From Trichopria drosophilae (taxonomy: Eukaryota; Arthropoda; Insecta; Hymenoptera; Diapriidae): 64,000 bases of DNA. The position numbers and the translations under genes are program-made. The notes beneath the pieces are model-generated. The model had not been told where the DNA came from. It was given only the letters and a program-made list of their open reading frames with translations, and made no database searches. This document shows positions 35,890 through 46,749 of the stretch, in pieces (positions within the stretch are counted from its first letter, which is position 1; every line of letters begins with the position of its first letter). The stretch covers positions 53,333,001 through 53,397,000 of the forward strand of contig CM059582.1 of assembly GCA_030407085.1 (NCBI GenBank). Direction: 5' to 3'.

Positions 35890-38810
35890 TTGCAATAAGT
35901 GGATTATAAAAGATCCAATATGTCGATTTTTAAAACCGGTCCTGCGACAGCATGTCCAAGCGGGAATATAGGGCTAATATTCGGAAAGATAGCGAGGATA
36001 TACGGTGGTTTATTCTTTCAGCTATTATATCTATTCATTGTCAGCTTCACGGCCCGCAGTTCGGAAAACAAAAAGCAACAGGTACTTTACTGGATGAAAA
36101 TGAGCTGGTGAGCACAAAGGTAATCTTATAAGAACAATGGGAGTTTGCAAAACGATATCCGCAATGACAATCCTAGTCATTGCAGATGTCCTATGAATAA
36201 ATCTTGAGATGAAGGAAAGCACATGCCAGCTTAAGCTAAGGAAGAAAGTCAAATTCAAACTGACTGGGTTGCATACAATACGCCAAACTTGGACGTTAGC
36301 AAGGTAAAAGAACAGAAAAATTGAATCCTTCTGCACCTATTAGATACTTGGTAGCGTCAATGTTACAACATAGAGCAAGGTAAGGTGCAATTGATTCAAA
36401 TGGTACAACACTAAACATTTCCGACTCATTAGAGCAGTACTGTATACCTACGACATGCACCGCTTTTGGAGCACATTTCCAACTTTCAAAACGTGAAATA
36501 ATGCGATAACCCCTGTCCGGTTTGCATAGCAGTTATCAATTTTAAACAATTCATGAGTTAATATTGGTTCCAATCACTTAGGAATAGTTATTCCCTGATA
36601 TTTACAGCGTAAAAGTGCAAGGGAAGTTAGTAATATAAAGGTTCAGATAACCAAATCGATCATTATATGGGCCCTTTATGGTATATCCAAATTATTACAC
36701 ATTTCCGTCTATTTTATAATAAATACTCAATAAAGGTGTACGTCCTAAGCAAGTATGAGTGTGTAGCGATAAAGTCCGTATTAAACAATTAATAAAAGGT
36801 ATATCAACAACTTTTAGTTTCACTAAACAGTAAATTGGTTACTAATGTAGTTAATTCGAATAAAAAACTAATCAATTGAAACTATCAGCCAAATGCGCTG
36901 TGACTATTAAGGGGGGAAGGTCCCGAAACGAGGTAGATTTTTAAGAATTTTTTTTGAGGTGAATAAGTGTTATTTTTTTGTTTAAAATCTTTTATTGTGA
37001 GTTAGATACATCTTTAGTATACATACGATATGATGTTTGTTTTGTTTTTAACTCTCAAAATGGCGGCGCTGTACTGCGTCAAACTCGAGTGTTTTTGAAA
37101 TTTGCATGTAGGATGGCGGCTTTATTTTTTATCTGTAATAAAAATCAAAAGAGGTTTTGTTAGTAACATTATTTTTAATACTCCAAACCTCTAAAATCAA
37201 AAGAAAGTAATTTCTACAAAAATAAGAGAGATTTTTAAAAATTGAACGTTGGAAAAGTAAGCTTATACGGTCAATTGGGTAAACACGGGCGTTACTTTAT
37301 GGAATATTTTAAAGTTCGCAACATTGAAAAGTCTTTTGATTAGCGATTAATCAAGAGAAGAAAACTGGAATTTACCTTATTACTGTGACTTTGAAAAATT
37401 GTAGGTTTTCTTCGAAACCTCTAAAAATGGTAATAAATTCGAAGGTTTTGTTAATTTCTACGAAAATAATAAGAAAAGGACGTTCAGGAATTAAAGAAAG
37501 AATTAATAACGCCGAAAAGAAAATTTTGTCCATTTATTGTGGCATAAGTTTATCTTCATGTACTATTATTCATATTGTGCAAATTAACAAAAATTGTACA
37601 TTAATTATCGCGTGCCCGGGAGAGAACAAATAAAAGTTGCGGGCGGTAAAGCGGTAAGCGGGCGGGAACACTGCTATACGCCCTTGCGCATGTGCCGTTG
37701 CGTTTTCTGCTGTAAGCTTCGTGCTAACATTCCGTTTGCTCTACTGATACGGAAAGGTAGCGGTTTTGCGCAGGTGTCACTAAAAAAGTGTGTATATTAT
37801 GAACCCATTTTTGGAGGAAAAATAACTAAGGTGGAAGGGTATATTTTCCGAATGCTCCCGAATACTTCCGATTGTGTCCGATTTATAGGTAACATTAATA
37901 ATTTAGTTATACTCGCGGACAATCAGGCAGCTAATTAAAACAAATTGTATTGTGTTGTCCAATCTTTTCGATTTGATTTTCCTCCAGTCAGAAATCAAAT
38001 ACCCGAAACCTGTGTATACTTTATCCATATCGGCGATAACTATATAGAGGCAGAAATTCCGAAGAATGGTCTTTGGAAAAATAAATCCAGAAAGCCGGAG
38101 AAAGTGGAAAGACGTAGAGCATACTTTGGGAAATGGTTGGCAATATCGGCGCCTGCAATACAGTGGGAAATAAGAAAAGAAAATCGTGGCGCATTCGAAG
38201 GCTCGACGAGCGCAATGTTCGACTGCACGCATTGTGTCTCACCGGAGTTTGAAAGCGAGACGCAATCTTGCCCTGTAATGAAATCGCTTCGGTAACGCCG
38301 TTCGACGATCTTATCTATAGGGGAGATAAAGGCCGAAGCCTCCTCCTCACGCCTTTTCATTGTATGCACTGCTTGGCCTGGTTGCGACGCTCGAATGCGC
38401 GCGAGACGAAGCCATCGGACACATTTTGCGTCGAGACGTCGACTACTCGAATCCGATCGATACTTGTTGTTGTACCTCCATAGACCAGAATTCCCGTCTT
38501 CGATTTACGACGATATGTGCCAGTAATAAGCAGCCTGCGTCTTTTCATGCCCAACATAGGGGATTCCGTCTTACGGTTCTTAACCAATCACGTTTCAGCA
38601 TTGCATCTACCTAGAAGCTTGTGCTTTGACATTTTCAAAATTGGCACAGAAGTAACAATCTGTTTTCTAATTACCAACCTTGAACGGGGTAGGTGCAAAT
38701 AATTGTTTTGCATAAATTAATTAAGTTTTAATAATATGAACTTTAATCATTTAAGGGGCCAGTGTGAAATTTCGAAAAAAGTGTTTTTTGAGGCGGAGAG
38801 ACTGATGGAC
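35890..38810. other. No supported gene; GC-richer patch at about 37590-38620
   Basis: Mostly AT-rich. Around 37590-38620 base composition rises and overlapping ORFs of 70-116 codons open on both strands (for example 37945-38295 plus and 37903-38232 minus). None shows a known motif, and the mutual overlap on both strands suggests composition, not coding. It could be an old mobile element or a regulatory region. Confidence 0.3.
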
Positions 38811-38818
38811 CTTCTTAA

Positions 38819-40255
38819 CTCTTTTCGTCCCAAAAGTCCGGAATTTGGACATAACTTTCAACGATGTAACTTTTGTTCCAAACAGTGTTAAAAAAAATTG
38901 AAATAAGTCAAAATCGATGGATTTGGACCTCCTCTTTCAAACGCCGTGGTCAGAATCAGCCGGAAATTTCAGAGAAAAAAGTTATGATAAATTTTTGAAA
39001 AAAATACTGATTCTTTCGACGTTTTTTTCCCAATAATTGACATTGAAAAGAGCAGTGCTGATCATTGCAAAACATACTATTCGCGTCTTTTTACTCAGAC
39101 CATTTTTTTCAAAAAACAAAATGGCGGCTTCAAGGTGGCGTCTCAAAGTAGTAATTTTACATTTTCTCCCACAAATATTTATTATTTGACCGCGTAACGG
39201 TTCAAATCATAGAGAACTGGAATGAAAAAGTAATTATTATGATTTGTGAATACTTACTCCTATCATGATTCATTCATAACCTCAAATTAGTCATGTACAA
39301 TGGGTTTTTACCAACATTTTGTCTGATTTTCACTCAATTTCCGACGTTTACGTATCACTACTTACGTATGAAATTGAAAATATAACGTACAAATTGAGCG
39401 CAGGTCGACCCACATCTTATAGTGCGACATAACTTTCAATATCTGCAATGTTGACTTACAAAATACAAAACAAATCACAAAAATTAAAAACAAATATTTC
39501 CTCATTGCCTCCATGTGTGTTTTGAATACAAGAAAATTAAAGTAATAAAATTAAAACAAAAAAAAATGAAGAAAAGTATTTTTAAAATAAAAAAAAGTCG
39601 AACTGCACTAAATTGTTAGGCTATAAACCGATAATTAATAGGTCATAAGGGTATATGATCATTTTTAATTTCACACATAAGTAATGTTGCGGACACGTCG
39701 AAAATAGTGTGGAAATTAGACAAAAAATCGGTATAAACCCATTGTGTCTAATTAATTTGAGGTTATGAGATTATGAATAAATCATGATGAGAGTAGGTAT
39801 TCACAAATGATAATAATTACTTTTTCATTGCAATTCTCCATGATTTGAGCCGTTACACGGTCAAATAATCGATATTTGTGCGGAAAATTCAAACTTCCAA
39901 CTTCCAGACGCCATATTGAGGCCGCCATTTGGTTTTTTGAAAAAAAATCCGACGGGAGAAGAATGGTCTGAGTAAAAAGGCGTGATTAGTATCTTTTGAA
40001 ATGGTCAGCATTGCCCTCTTCAATGTCAAAAAACGCAATTATTGGGAAAAAACGTCGAAAAAATCAGTATTTTTTTCGAAAAAATGATCATAACTTTTTT
40101 TACTTTAATTTTCGGCTAATTCTGACCAGGGCATTTTAAATAGGAGGTCCAAATCTATCGATTTTGACTTATTTCAATGTTTTTAACGCTGTTTGGAACA
40201 AAAGTTACATCGTTGAAAGTTGTGTTCAAATTCCGGACTTTTGGGACGAAAAGGG
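38819..40255. mobile_element. TTAA-flanked foldback element, about 1.44 kb
   Basis: Left end TTAA-CTCTTTTCGTCCCAAA (TTAA 38815-38818); right end read inward TTAA-CCCTTTTCGTCCCAAA (TTAA 40256-40259), followed on both sides by AGTCCGGAATTTG. The two halves are inverted copies over most of their length; AAAATCGATGGATTTGGACC pairs with GGTCCAAATCTATCGATTTT. No transposase. Confidence 0.85.
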
Positions 40256-40299
40256 TTAATAGATTTGCAAGACTTTTTACATTTCCAGAAAGCAATAAT

Positions 40300-40365
40300 A
40301 TTAATGACAAATGGAAAGTCTCGATCTGGCATTAATAGATCGCGAGTTCAATTCCCGTCGTGTCG
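40300..40365 (+). repeat. tRNA-like remnant
   Basis: GATCGCGAGTTCAATTCCCG (about 40338-40357) resembles a tRNA T-arm and pol III B-box, preceded by TGGAAAGTCTCGATCTGGC, which could be a decayed A-box region. No full cloverleaf was confirmed; a tRNA-derived SINE fragment is more likely than a gene. Confidence 0.3.
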
Positions 40366-40413
40366 AATATCTCAAGTTCGACTCTAATAAAAAAGAAACA
40401 GCCTAAAAATTCC

Positions 40414-40720
40414 GGGTGCACCTCAAAAACCCGACAAACCACAAAACAGACACTTAAAAAACCCGAGATAATACTTCAAAATACAGACATTCCAAAAACC
40501 AGACATTTAATAATGATTGAATCCGGAAGTGTGCTTAATAAATAATCCGGGGGTCAAACTGATTTGACCTTCAAGTTACCTACAAATTATTAATCTCTTT
40601 GTCAAACATTTTTAAATGACCTTCCAGTGAGACCGTAAGGACGTCGACCCGAAATCATTTTTTGAATGTCTGTTTTTTGAAAAGTTTGGTTTTTGAATGT
40701 CGAGTTTTTGAGGTGCACCC
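40414..40720. mobile_element. GGGTGC-type foldback MITE, 307 bp, perfect 8-bp duplication
   Basis: Perfect 16-bp inverted ends, GGGTGCACCTCAAAAA at the left and TTTTTGAGGTGCACCC at the right. The flanking octamer AAAATTCC is identical on both sides (40406-40413 and 40721-40728). The arms consist of AAAAACCCGACA- and CAGACATTC-like words. Best-preserved member of the family seen at 1296 and 26909. Confidence 0.8.
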
Positions 40721-40779
40721 AAAATTCCGCAAAAATACCAACTTGTCCATCTTTGCAAAATGTGCTTTTTTCTGATATA

Positions 40780-41039
40780 CAGAGTCCCGGTAAATTTACC
40801 AAATCGGTTCTTCGTCTTCCTCTCCTGTCCCGTTATATTTATAAAAAGAAGGGGAGCGCCGATTCTCCAACTCCTCTTAGTTGCATTATCTTTGTGACGT
40901 TACATCAGGCCCTATGTGAGGCCCTAGCCCGCAAGATGGGGGAAAAAGAGAGAGGCGACAGGTAAATGTAACGAGACGGAACAGGCAAACATGCTGGGAC
41001 GTAAATATAGCGAGATTATCTTTTACCGGGACTCCACTG
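40780..41039. mobile_element. Pogo/Tigger-like MITE, second copy of the 2733 family
   Basis: Ends TA-CAGAGTCCCGGTAAA and, inward from the right, TA-CAGTGGAGTCCCGGTAAA. The interior shares with 2733-2985 the words AAAAGAAG, GAGCGCCG, CAGGCCC, GAGGCCC and TAAATATAGCGAGA. TA dinucleotides flank both sides (40778-40779 and 41040-41041). Confidence 0.75.
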
Positions 41040-41579
41040 TATCTGTAAATTTATATCTGTCGAGGGAGACGTGTAACTGACAGTAATTCAAAAAAATAAT
41101 GAAAGTTCTGATTCTAATGTGACGGGTTGGTAAAAACCCTTTCTTTTTTTTCATTTTTCGATAATTTATGGGCTCTTCAGCCAAGATGAAGACATCAGGT
41201 ATGATCCGGGTATTTTTTTCTTTGGCTTCTCAACTAGATAAACTCTAAACGCGTTTTTCTTGAAATGAAATATTTGCATCTGGCACAGCGATTTTAAAAA
41301 AAAATTATATATTACAGATATATGATGCAGAAAATAGTACTTTTTTCTCTTTCACGTGAAACTCCACTCATGTTGTTAATTTTTTGAAAAATGAAAAAGT
41401 TGAGGTACGGGAGATAGGGACGACCATTTTTTTGTTTCAGATCACCAGCACAGTTGAAATTACCTATGTCAACACACAGTCTTTTTATTTTATGTTCAAA
41501 TCTTATTTTATAAACGAACAAATAAATATTTTTCACCACCATTAATTTTTATTTGAGTTCTACTAGATTATAGCTTTAA

Positions 41580-41830
41580 CCCATTAATCACCAAGCGGAC
41601 GCCACAACTTTACGGCTGTCGCGTTATACGAAAAAAAGTAAACATTTTTCAAAGACCATTTCCGACGTAGAAATGAGCCCTCTTTCAGATTCCAAGTCAA
41701 TATTTGGTTATTGTTAACACAAACAAAGTTATGGCAAATTTTATGCAAAAAACTGCTATTTTTTTTTAGTAAGAAGCAATTTTTAATCACCATTTTCACA
41801 AGAAAGCCAAGTGGAATTTGCAATATATCG
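41580..41830. mobile_element. Solo left end of a TTAA-type element
   Basis: TTAA-CCCATTAATCACCAAGCGG (TTAA 41576-41579) resembles the 8491-type terminus. No mirror end was found downstream, so the inner boundary is unknown and 41830 is nominal. Confidence 0.35.
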
Positions 41831-44800
41831 CGTCCTCAGATAGTCAGCAATCAAAATCTATAGTCCCACATTATGAAATTCAAAGAATACAAAGAAACTC
41901 CCATACGTTCTAGAAAAAATCAGCATATTCAGGACTACACGATGATACCGGAAAGAAATAAGGAATTTTCTTTGATGGATACAATCAAATTACAATTAGG
42001 GATGTGTAGCAGAACAATAATTTGAATGCCGGACAACTCATTTTTTTTTTAAATCATGCAGTGACGTGAAAAACACGCGGTATGCAAAATTTATATCATA
42101 ACTGAATTTTTCTTGTAAAAACTAGGTAGCTGACCTTAATTTTCATCGTTGTTTTCTAAGGTCTTGTTTAATATTATCATAAGTCTGAACATGACTCGAA
42201 ATTATGTTTTTCTTATTGCGCATGCATTATGACCTGAATCTAACTAGAATAACATTAGGACAATATATGTTGGACTCTAAATATACTTTCCTCGTGTTTT
42301 TACTATAAAATTTACTAAATGTTTAGGTGCTAACCGGCAAGCACATATTTAGTCAATAAGATGAAATTTTTGTTCAGTGCGGTTTTTCCAGCTCTCACAG
42401 AAATTCACTTTCACGCCTCGAATGGTAATGAAAAGAACCTTCGATAAAATGTGCAGTGAACTGACGGAAAACAGTTAGAATCAAAGCTAGACGAATTTTG
42501 CCCAAACAGCGGCTCTGTCAGCATCTGTGAAGTGTTTGAATGGTGATTTCCATAATTTTTCAATAATTTCTGTGATATTACAAAATTTGATTGTGCTAAA
42601 GAAAAATGCCCTACTAACTTTATTACAAAGGTGCTAAATGATGTTTGTCGATGTTCAGTATACTTTTATTATAAACATTACTCGTATATACTCGTGAAAT
42701 ATCTGGATCGTTCCCATAAAATAATAGAAATTGGTAACACTTGAAAAGAGTTTTTTTTAAATGGGGCATTCTCCAGGAAAGTGTAATTTTATGTCCCCAG
42801 TTAATATTTTATCCAAATAATGGAATTTATTCTCCAAACATTTGTTTTTCTTATACTTTTATGTAAACATTGCACAATAGATAATTTATTCAAATCGCAT
42901 GATAAAATTTGCACATACTGCTAAAGGTCCGAAATGTAAGCCTCCTGGCTGTCCCCAGGTATAAATAGGCCATTTGCAGTACAAAAAAAATTAAAGATAG
43001 AGGCAGACAATCGTTCTACAATTTCGATTACTTTTAGACTATGGGTTGTGTGTATAATATTACTGATTTCAAAACTAATTTAAACCCAAATTTAGTAATA
43101 TTGTTAGAACTAAGGCCAGTACGTTTATTCCTTGTAAGCCTCCTGTCATATTTGCGACGCTAATTTAGCATGTTAAGAAAGCGAGTAATATCTTAAAATA
43201 TAAAGAAAAGATTAAACTCTTACGCCTGAAGTGCATTTGACCGAAATTTATTTTGTTCTTATGTTAACATGGTTAATACGTTGACATGTAAGCTCCCCTG
43301 TCATGTAAGCCTCCTGGACAATTGTAGTGATTTACGGAAATTCCGTTCTTATTAGTGATACAACGGATTTTTATTGAACTTAACATCAATTTTCTTAACT
43401 ACTTTCAGTATTAAACGCGCATCATCAGTAATATGCGATAATCAAAAATTCTTCTTTACATCGCTAAAATAACTAAACATATCAATTTATAATTTTCCAT
43501 AATAATTTTAACTGTTTTGAGTTTTATAAAATAAATATTATTAAGTTACTATTTTTATTCTTACTCTTTATGAGTCACTCAATATTTCGCCATTTTTATA
43601 TAAAATTTCAATTAAAAAATTGAATTACTTGCATATTTCACGCGTGTCGATGGCTGCTGCATTATTACTTCGTACTTACGTAATTAGCAAGCCAATGAAT
43701 ATATTTAAACTTTAAATTTTAATTTTTATAATCTTTTATTTTGGGGGAAAAAATACGTCGATTTTACACTTTTTCAAAGAATGACCCAAATATAAATTGC
43801 TTCTTAATTTATTTATAAACGTCAATGTTTCGAACCTTGAAAGTTGTTCCTACTTCATCGGAAAATATATCAGTGAATCATTTTGAACAAGAAATTTTGA
43901 AATTGAATTATTTCCAAGGCCGAGGTTTGGTGAACTTGTCCTCGCATACCGTAGAACTTTATAACTGACCTTTAATATTGATTTCACTTTTCTTTAATAT
44001 TTTTTCGACTTTCCATGAGGGTTACTATGTTTCAGCAACATCAGATATCAGACCCTCGGCGAGCTGAATGCGGCGTTTGTCGATTTCGAGGCACAAATCG
44101 TAACATTGCCGATCGATAATGACGCCGAGCATAGCCATAATCTTCAATTGCCTGTCATTAAAAAAACTTCGATATTCGTTTTTATGTTCAAAATCCATTC
44201 CTACTTAAAAATCCTATTAAGAGCGATTGATCAACATCGGAACCTTCGTTATTACGGATGAATTTAGTTAGACCCTGGGATATAGTGTGTGGGAAAATAT
44301 TTAACAACGTTTTCAAGAAATTAATTTTTACAAATAATGATATTGTTGAAGAGAGAAAGTGTTATTCTTAAAAAAATGGAGATCTGCAAAAGTAATTTGT
44401 TAAACAACTTTTGTTAATGACTCAAACTTTCTTCTTATTGCCCATCAATCGTGTCAGGCCATCATTTTCAAAGTCCCATTCTCACATTCTTAAAAGAGAT
44501 ATAAATTTTAAAACAATAATTTCCCAAAGGGGAGGTAAACCATTAAAGATTTTAAAATCTCTACTCTTCAATAGTAAAAAAAGTCCATAAAAAATGTTCC
44601 TGCGTTTAACTTTTTATTTTATGGTTGATTTTTAATTCATATATATTCAAACTTTAAAATACTGATTGTAGTCCATCATTTTTATTTCATAATGTTTTCA
44701 TGAAATATGGATTTGAAGTAACCATGGAGATTTCCCTGTGTCTCTGTAGCAGCTTTTCGGTTCTCGCAAGCTCCTAAAAATGAGGAAGTGACATTACAGT

Positions 44801-45600
44801 ACCTTTTAAATAAATGCATTCTGGTTTAGTACATCATTTTTTACCGATATGGTAAAAGTATTGCCACGAAACTTCTCCGCCCTGACATCTTTTATTGTAA
44901 CTTTATTTGCGGAAAAATGTTTTATTCGAACCTCAAAATAAAAACGCCAAACAGGAAAAAGTAATGCAATTATAAAATAAATAATTTTTATAAATTAAAA
45001 TAAAATTTCTGCTATTTTCTTCCGCTATAACTTGTTTGTTTCTGCGTCCACAATTTTGTTATTGTTTCGCCCGATGAATTTCATGATTGAGAAGATTTGC
45101 GCTTTCTTGGGTGAAGGGGGATTCATGTGGTATGGACCTCGTGTGGAGAACCCAGGATTTACTGCTTGGATCAATGATCGAAATAAGTGTTACAAATTGA
45201 TTTTCGAGGTATCTTAATAAACATTCTTAATGAAGTTTTCTGAGTGTGTATTTGTTTCTCCTTGTCGCCATCGTATCAAAGAAATTTCGGCGTAATTGGG
45301 AATCATCTTCGGGATTTCAACATCGGTCCATTGTAAGGTCCATGTTTTGTATCCCTTCCATTTCTGCATTGACATTTTAAGTCGTCCTACAAGTTTTAAT
45401 AGTTTGAAAAATTTAAACTAAATTATATAAAAATTTAATAAAAAACAAACTGGAATACGTAATTTTGCATTATATACAATTTTGTCCAATCTTGATACAT
45501 TTTCTATGCAAATTGTGTAGAATCACTTTTCTGATAAATCTTAATACTATAATACTTATACGTGTATTTCTCTTATACAATTTTTAATAAATGTTTGTAA
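41831..45600. other. No gene recognised; contains direct TGTAAGCCTCCTG words
   Basis: AT-rich spacer. The only structure noticed is the group of direct repeats at 42935-43320, listed separately. Confidence 0.35.
42935..43320. repeat. Direct repeats of TGTAAGCCTCCTG
   Basis: ATGTAAGCCTCCTGG occurs near 42936 and 43303, TTGTAAGCCTCCTGTCA near 43133, and a variant ATGTAAGCTCCCCTGTCA near 43285. All four are in the same orientation. No inverted termini were found around them. Confidence 0.5.
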
Positions 45601-45602
45601 TT

Positions 45603-46748
45603 GGAAGGGTGTCTAAAAGTATGGAAATTGTCGAAAATCTCGAGAAATACTCAATTGTTCATAAAAATCTTAGGATATCTAATACGATCCTCCACCTCCT
45701 CTCGCTGGGGTTGATAGAGAAAGTAACTTTAAAATATTTAATGGAACCTTCATTTTTTATCGCAGATTTCGCTTCTTCAGAAAAAATAAGGAACATTTTC
45801 CCTATCATTTTAGAGACAATACAATACTGCCAAAATACATTGCCATTGAATTCGACAATTTATCCGAATATGTCTTCTTGTTCCTCATACAGGGTATATT
45901 TTTATGACTTCTACACATATTGGATATATAGAAATCATGTATTTGAAATGAGCTTTAGGAAGGTTTTCTAAGATTAGAATGTCATAAATCGGAAAAATAT
46001 AGTTTTCAATATTTAAACCGCCATCTTGAAGCCGCCATATTGAATTTTCGAAAATACCCAATGGGATTTGTTAGACCCGATATCCATGCCAACTTTTATG
46101 GTGAAATCTGGGAAGACGTTTTCAATTTCAAAATGCGGAATTTTCATTTAAAAAACGCGAAAATTTCGTGGTTTTTTTGAAAAAATAGGCTGTAATTTTT
46201 TTATATTGCTTCGGAGGCCAATTTCAACGACAGGATCTGAAAGAGGAGGCTTAAAACTTTCGGAATTGGTTGAATACGATTCACAATTGATCTCGCCCCA
46301 AAATATCCGTTGCAGAAAAACATGGCCCAAAATATCTGAAAAATGTTTTATCGTGTTATTTTTTAACTATTCTTTCATTTTTTACATTGTTACATTTAGT
46401 GCGATTCTCGTTAGCTAATATATTATGTCGTAATTATTAATGTATCAAACCGTCCAATGTTGTGTCGATGACACCTTATGTACAACGATGACGCTCAGTA
46501 ACAACAGGATTGACCGCAAAGTTTGCTAGGACGTTTTCGATAAGGGTTTCTTCCATTTTGAATGGTATGATGAATCGCACCATGGAGGCATTTGCAATTT
46601 ATATACTAGAAAATTATTTTTATATTAGCATTTTTTAGTATGCCTGGATATTTTGTCGCTGGATATTTTGGTTTCGGACATTTTGGTTTATGATCCATTG
46701 AGTATTTGTCGATATATTCAAATGTTTCCATATTTTTCGGATACCCTG
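45603..46748. mobile_element. 1.15-kb element with CAGGGTGTC-like inverted ends
   Basis: The left end GGAAGGGTGTCTAAAAGTA and the right end read inward ACAGGGTATCCGAAAAATA start long imperfect inverted arms; both continue TGGAAA and later contain AAATACTCAAT(T/G)G(T/A)TCATAAA. The right side has CTG-TA, suggesting a TA target. The interior includes CCGCCATATTGAATTTTCG repeat text. The ORF at 45591-45971 starts in the left arm and has no known match. Confidence 0.6.
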
Positions 46749-46749
46749 T

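Noticed and set aside
37903..38614. Up to seven overlapping ORFs on both strands
   Set aside because: Mutual overlap suggests a composition effect. No motif was recognised, so no gene is called, though the region is listed as a finding.
40300..40365. tRNA gene
   Set aside because: B-box present but D and anticodon arms cannot be paired convincingly.
45591..45971. 126-codon plus-strand ORF
   Set aside because: It starts in the inverted arm of the 45603-46748 element and does not resemble a transposase or other known protein.
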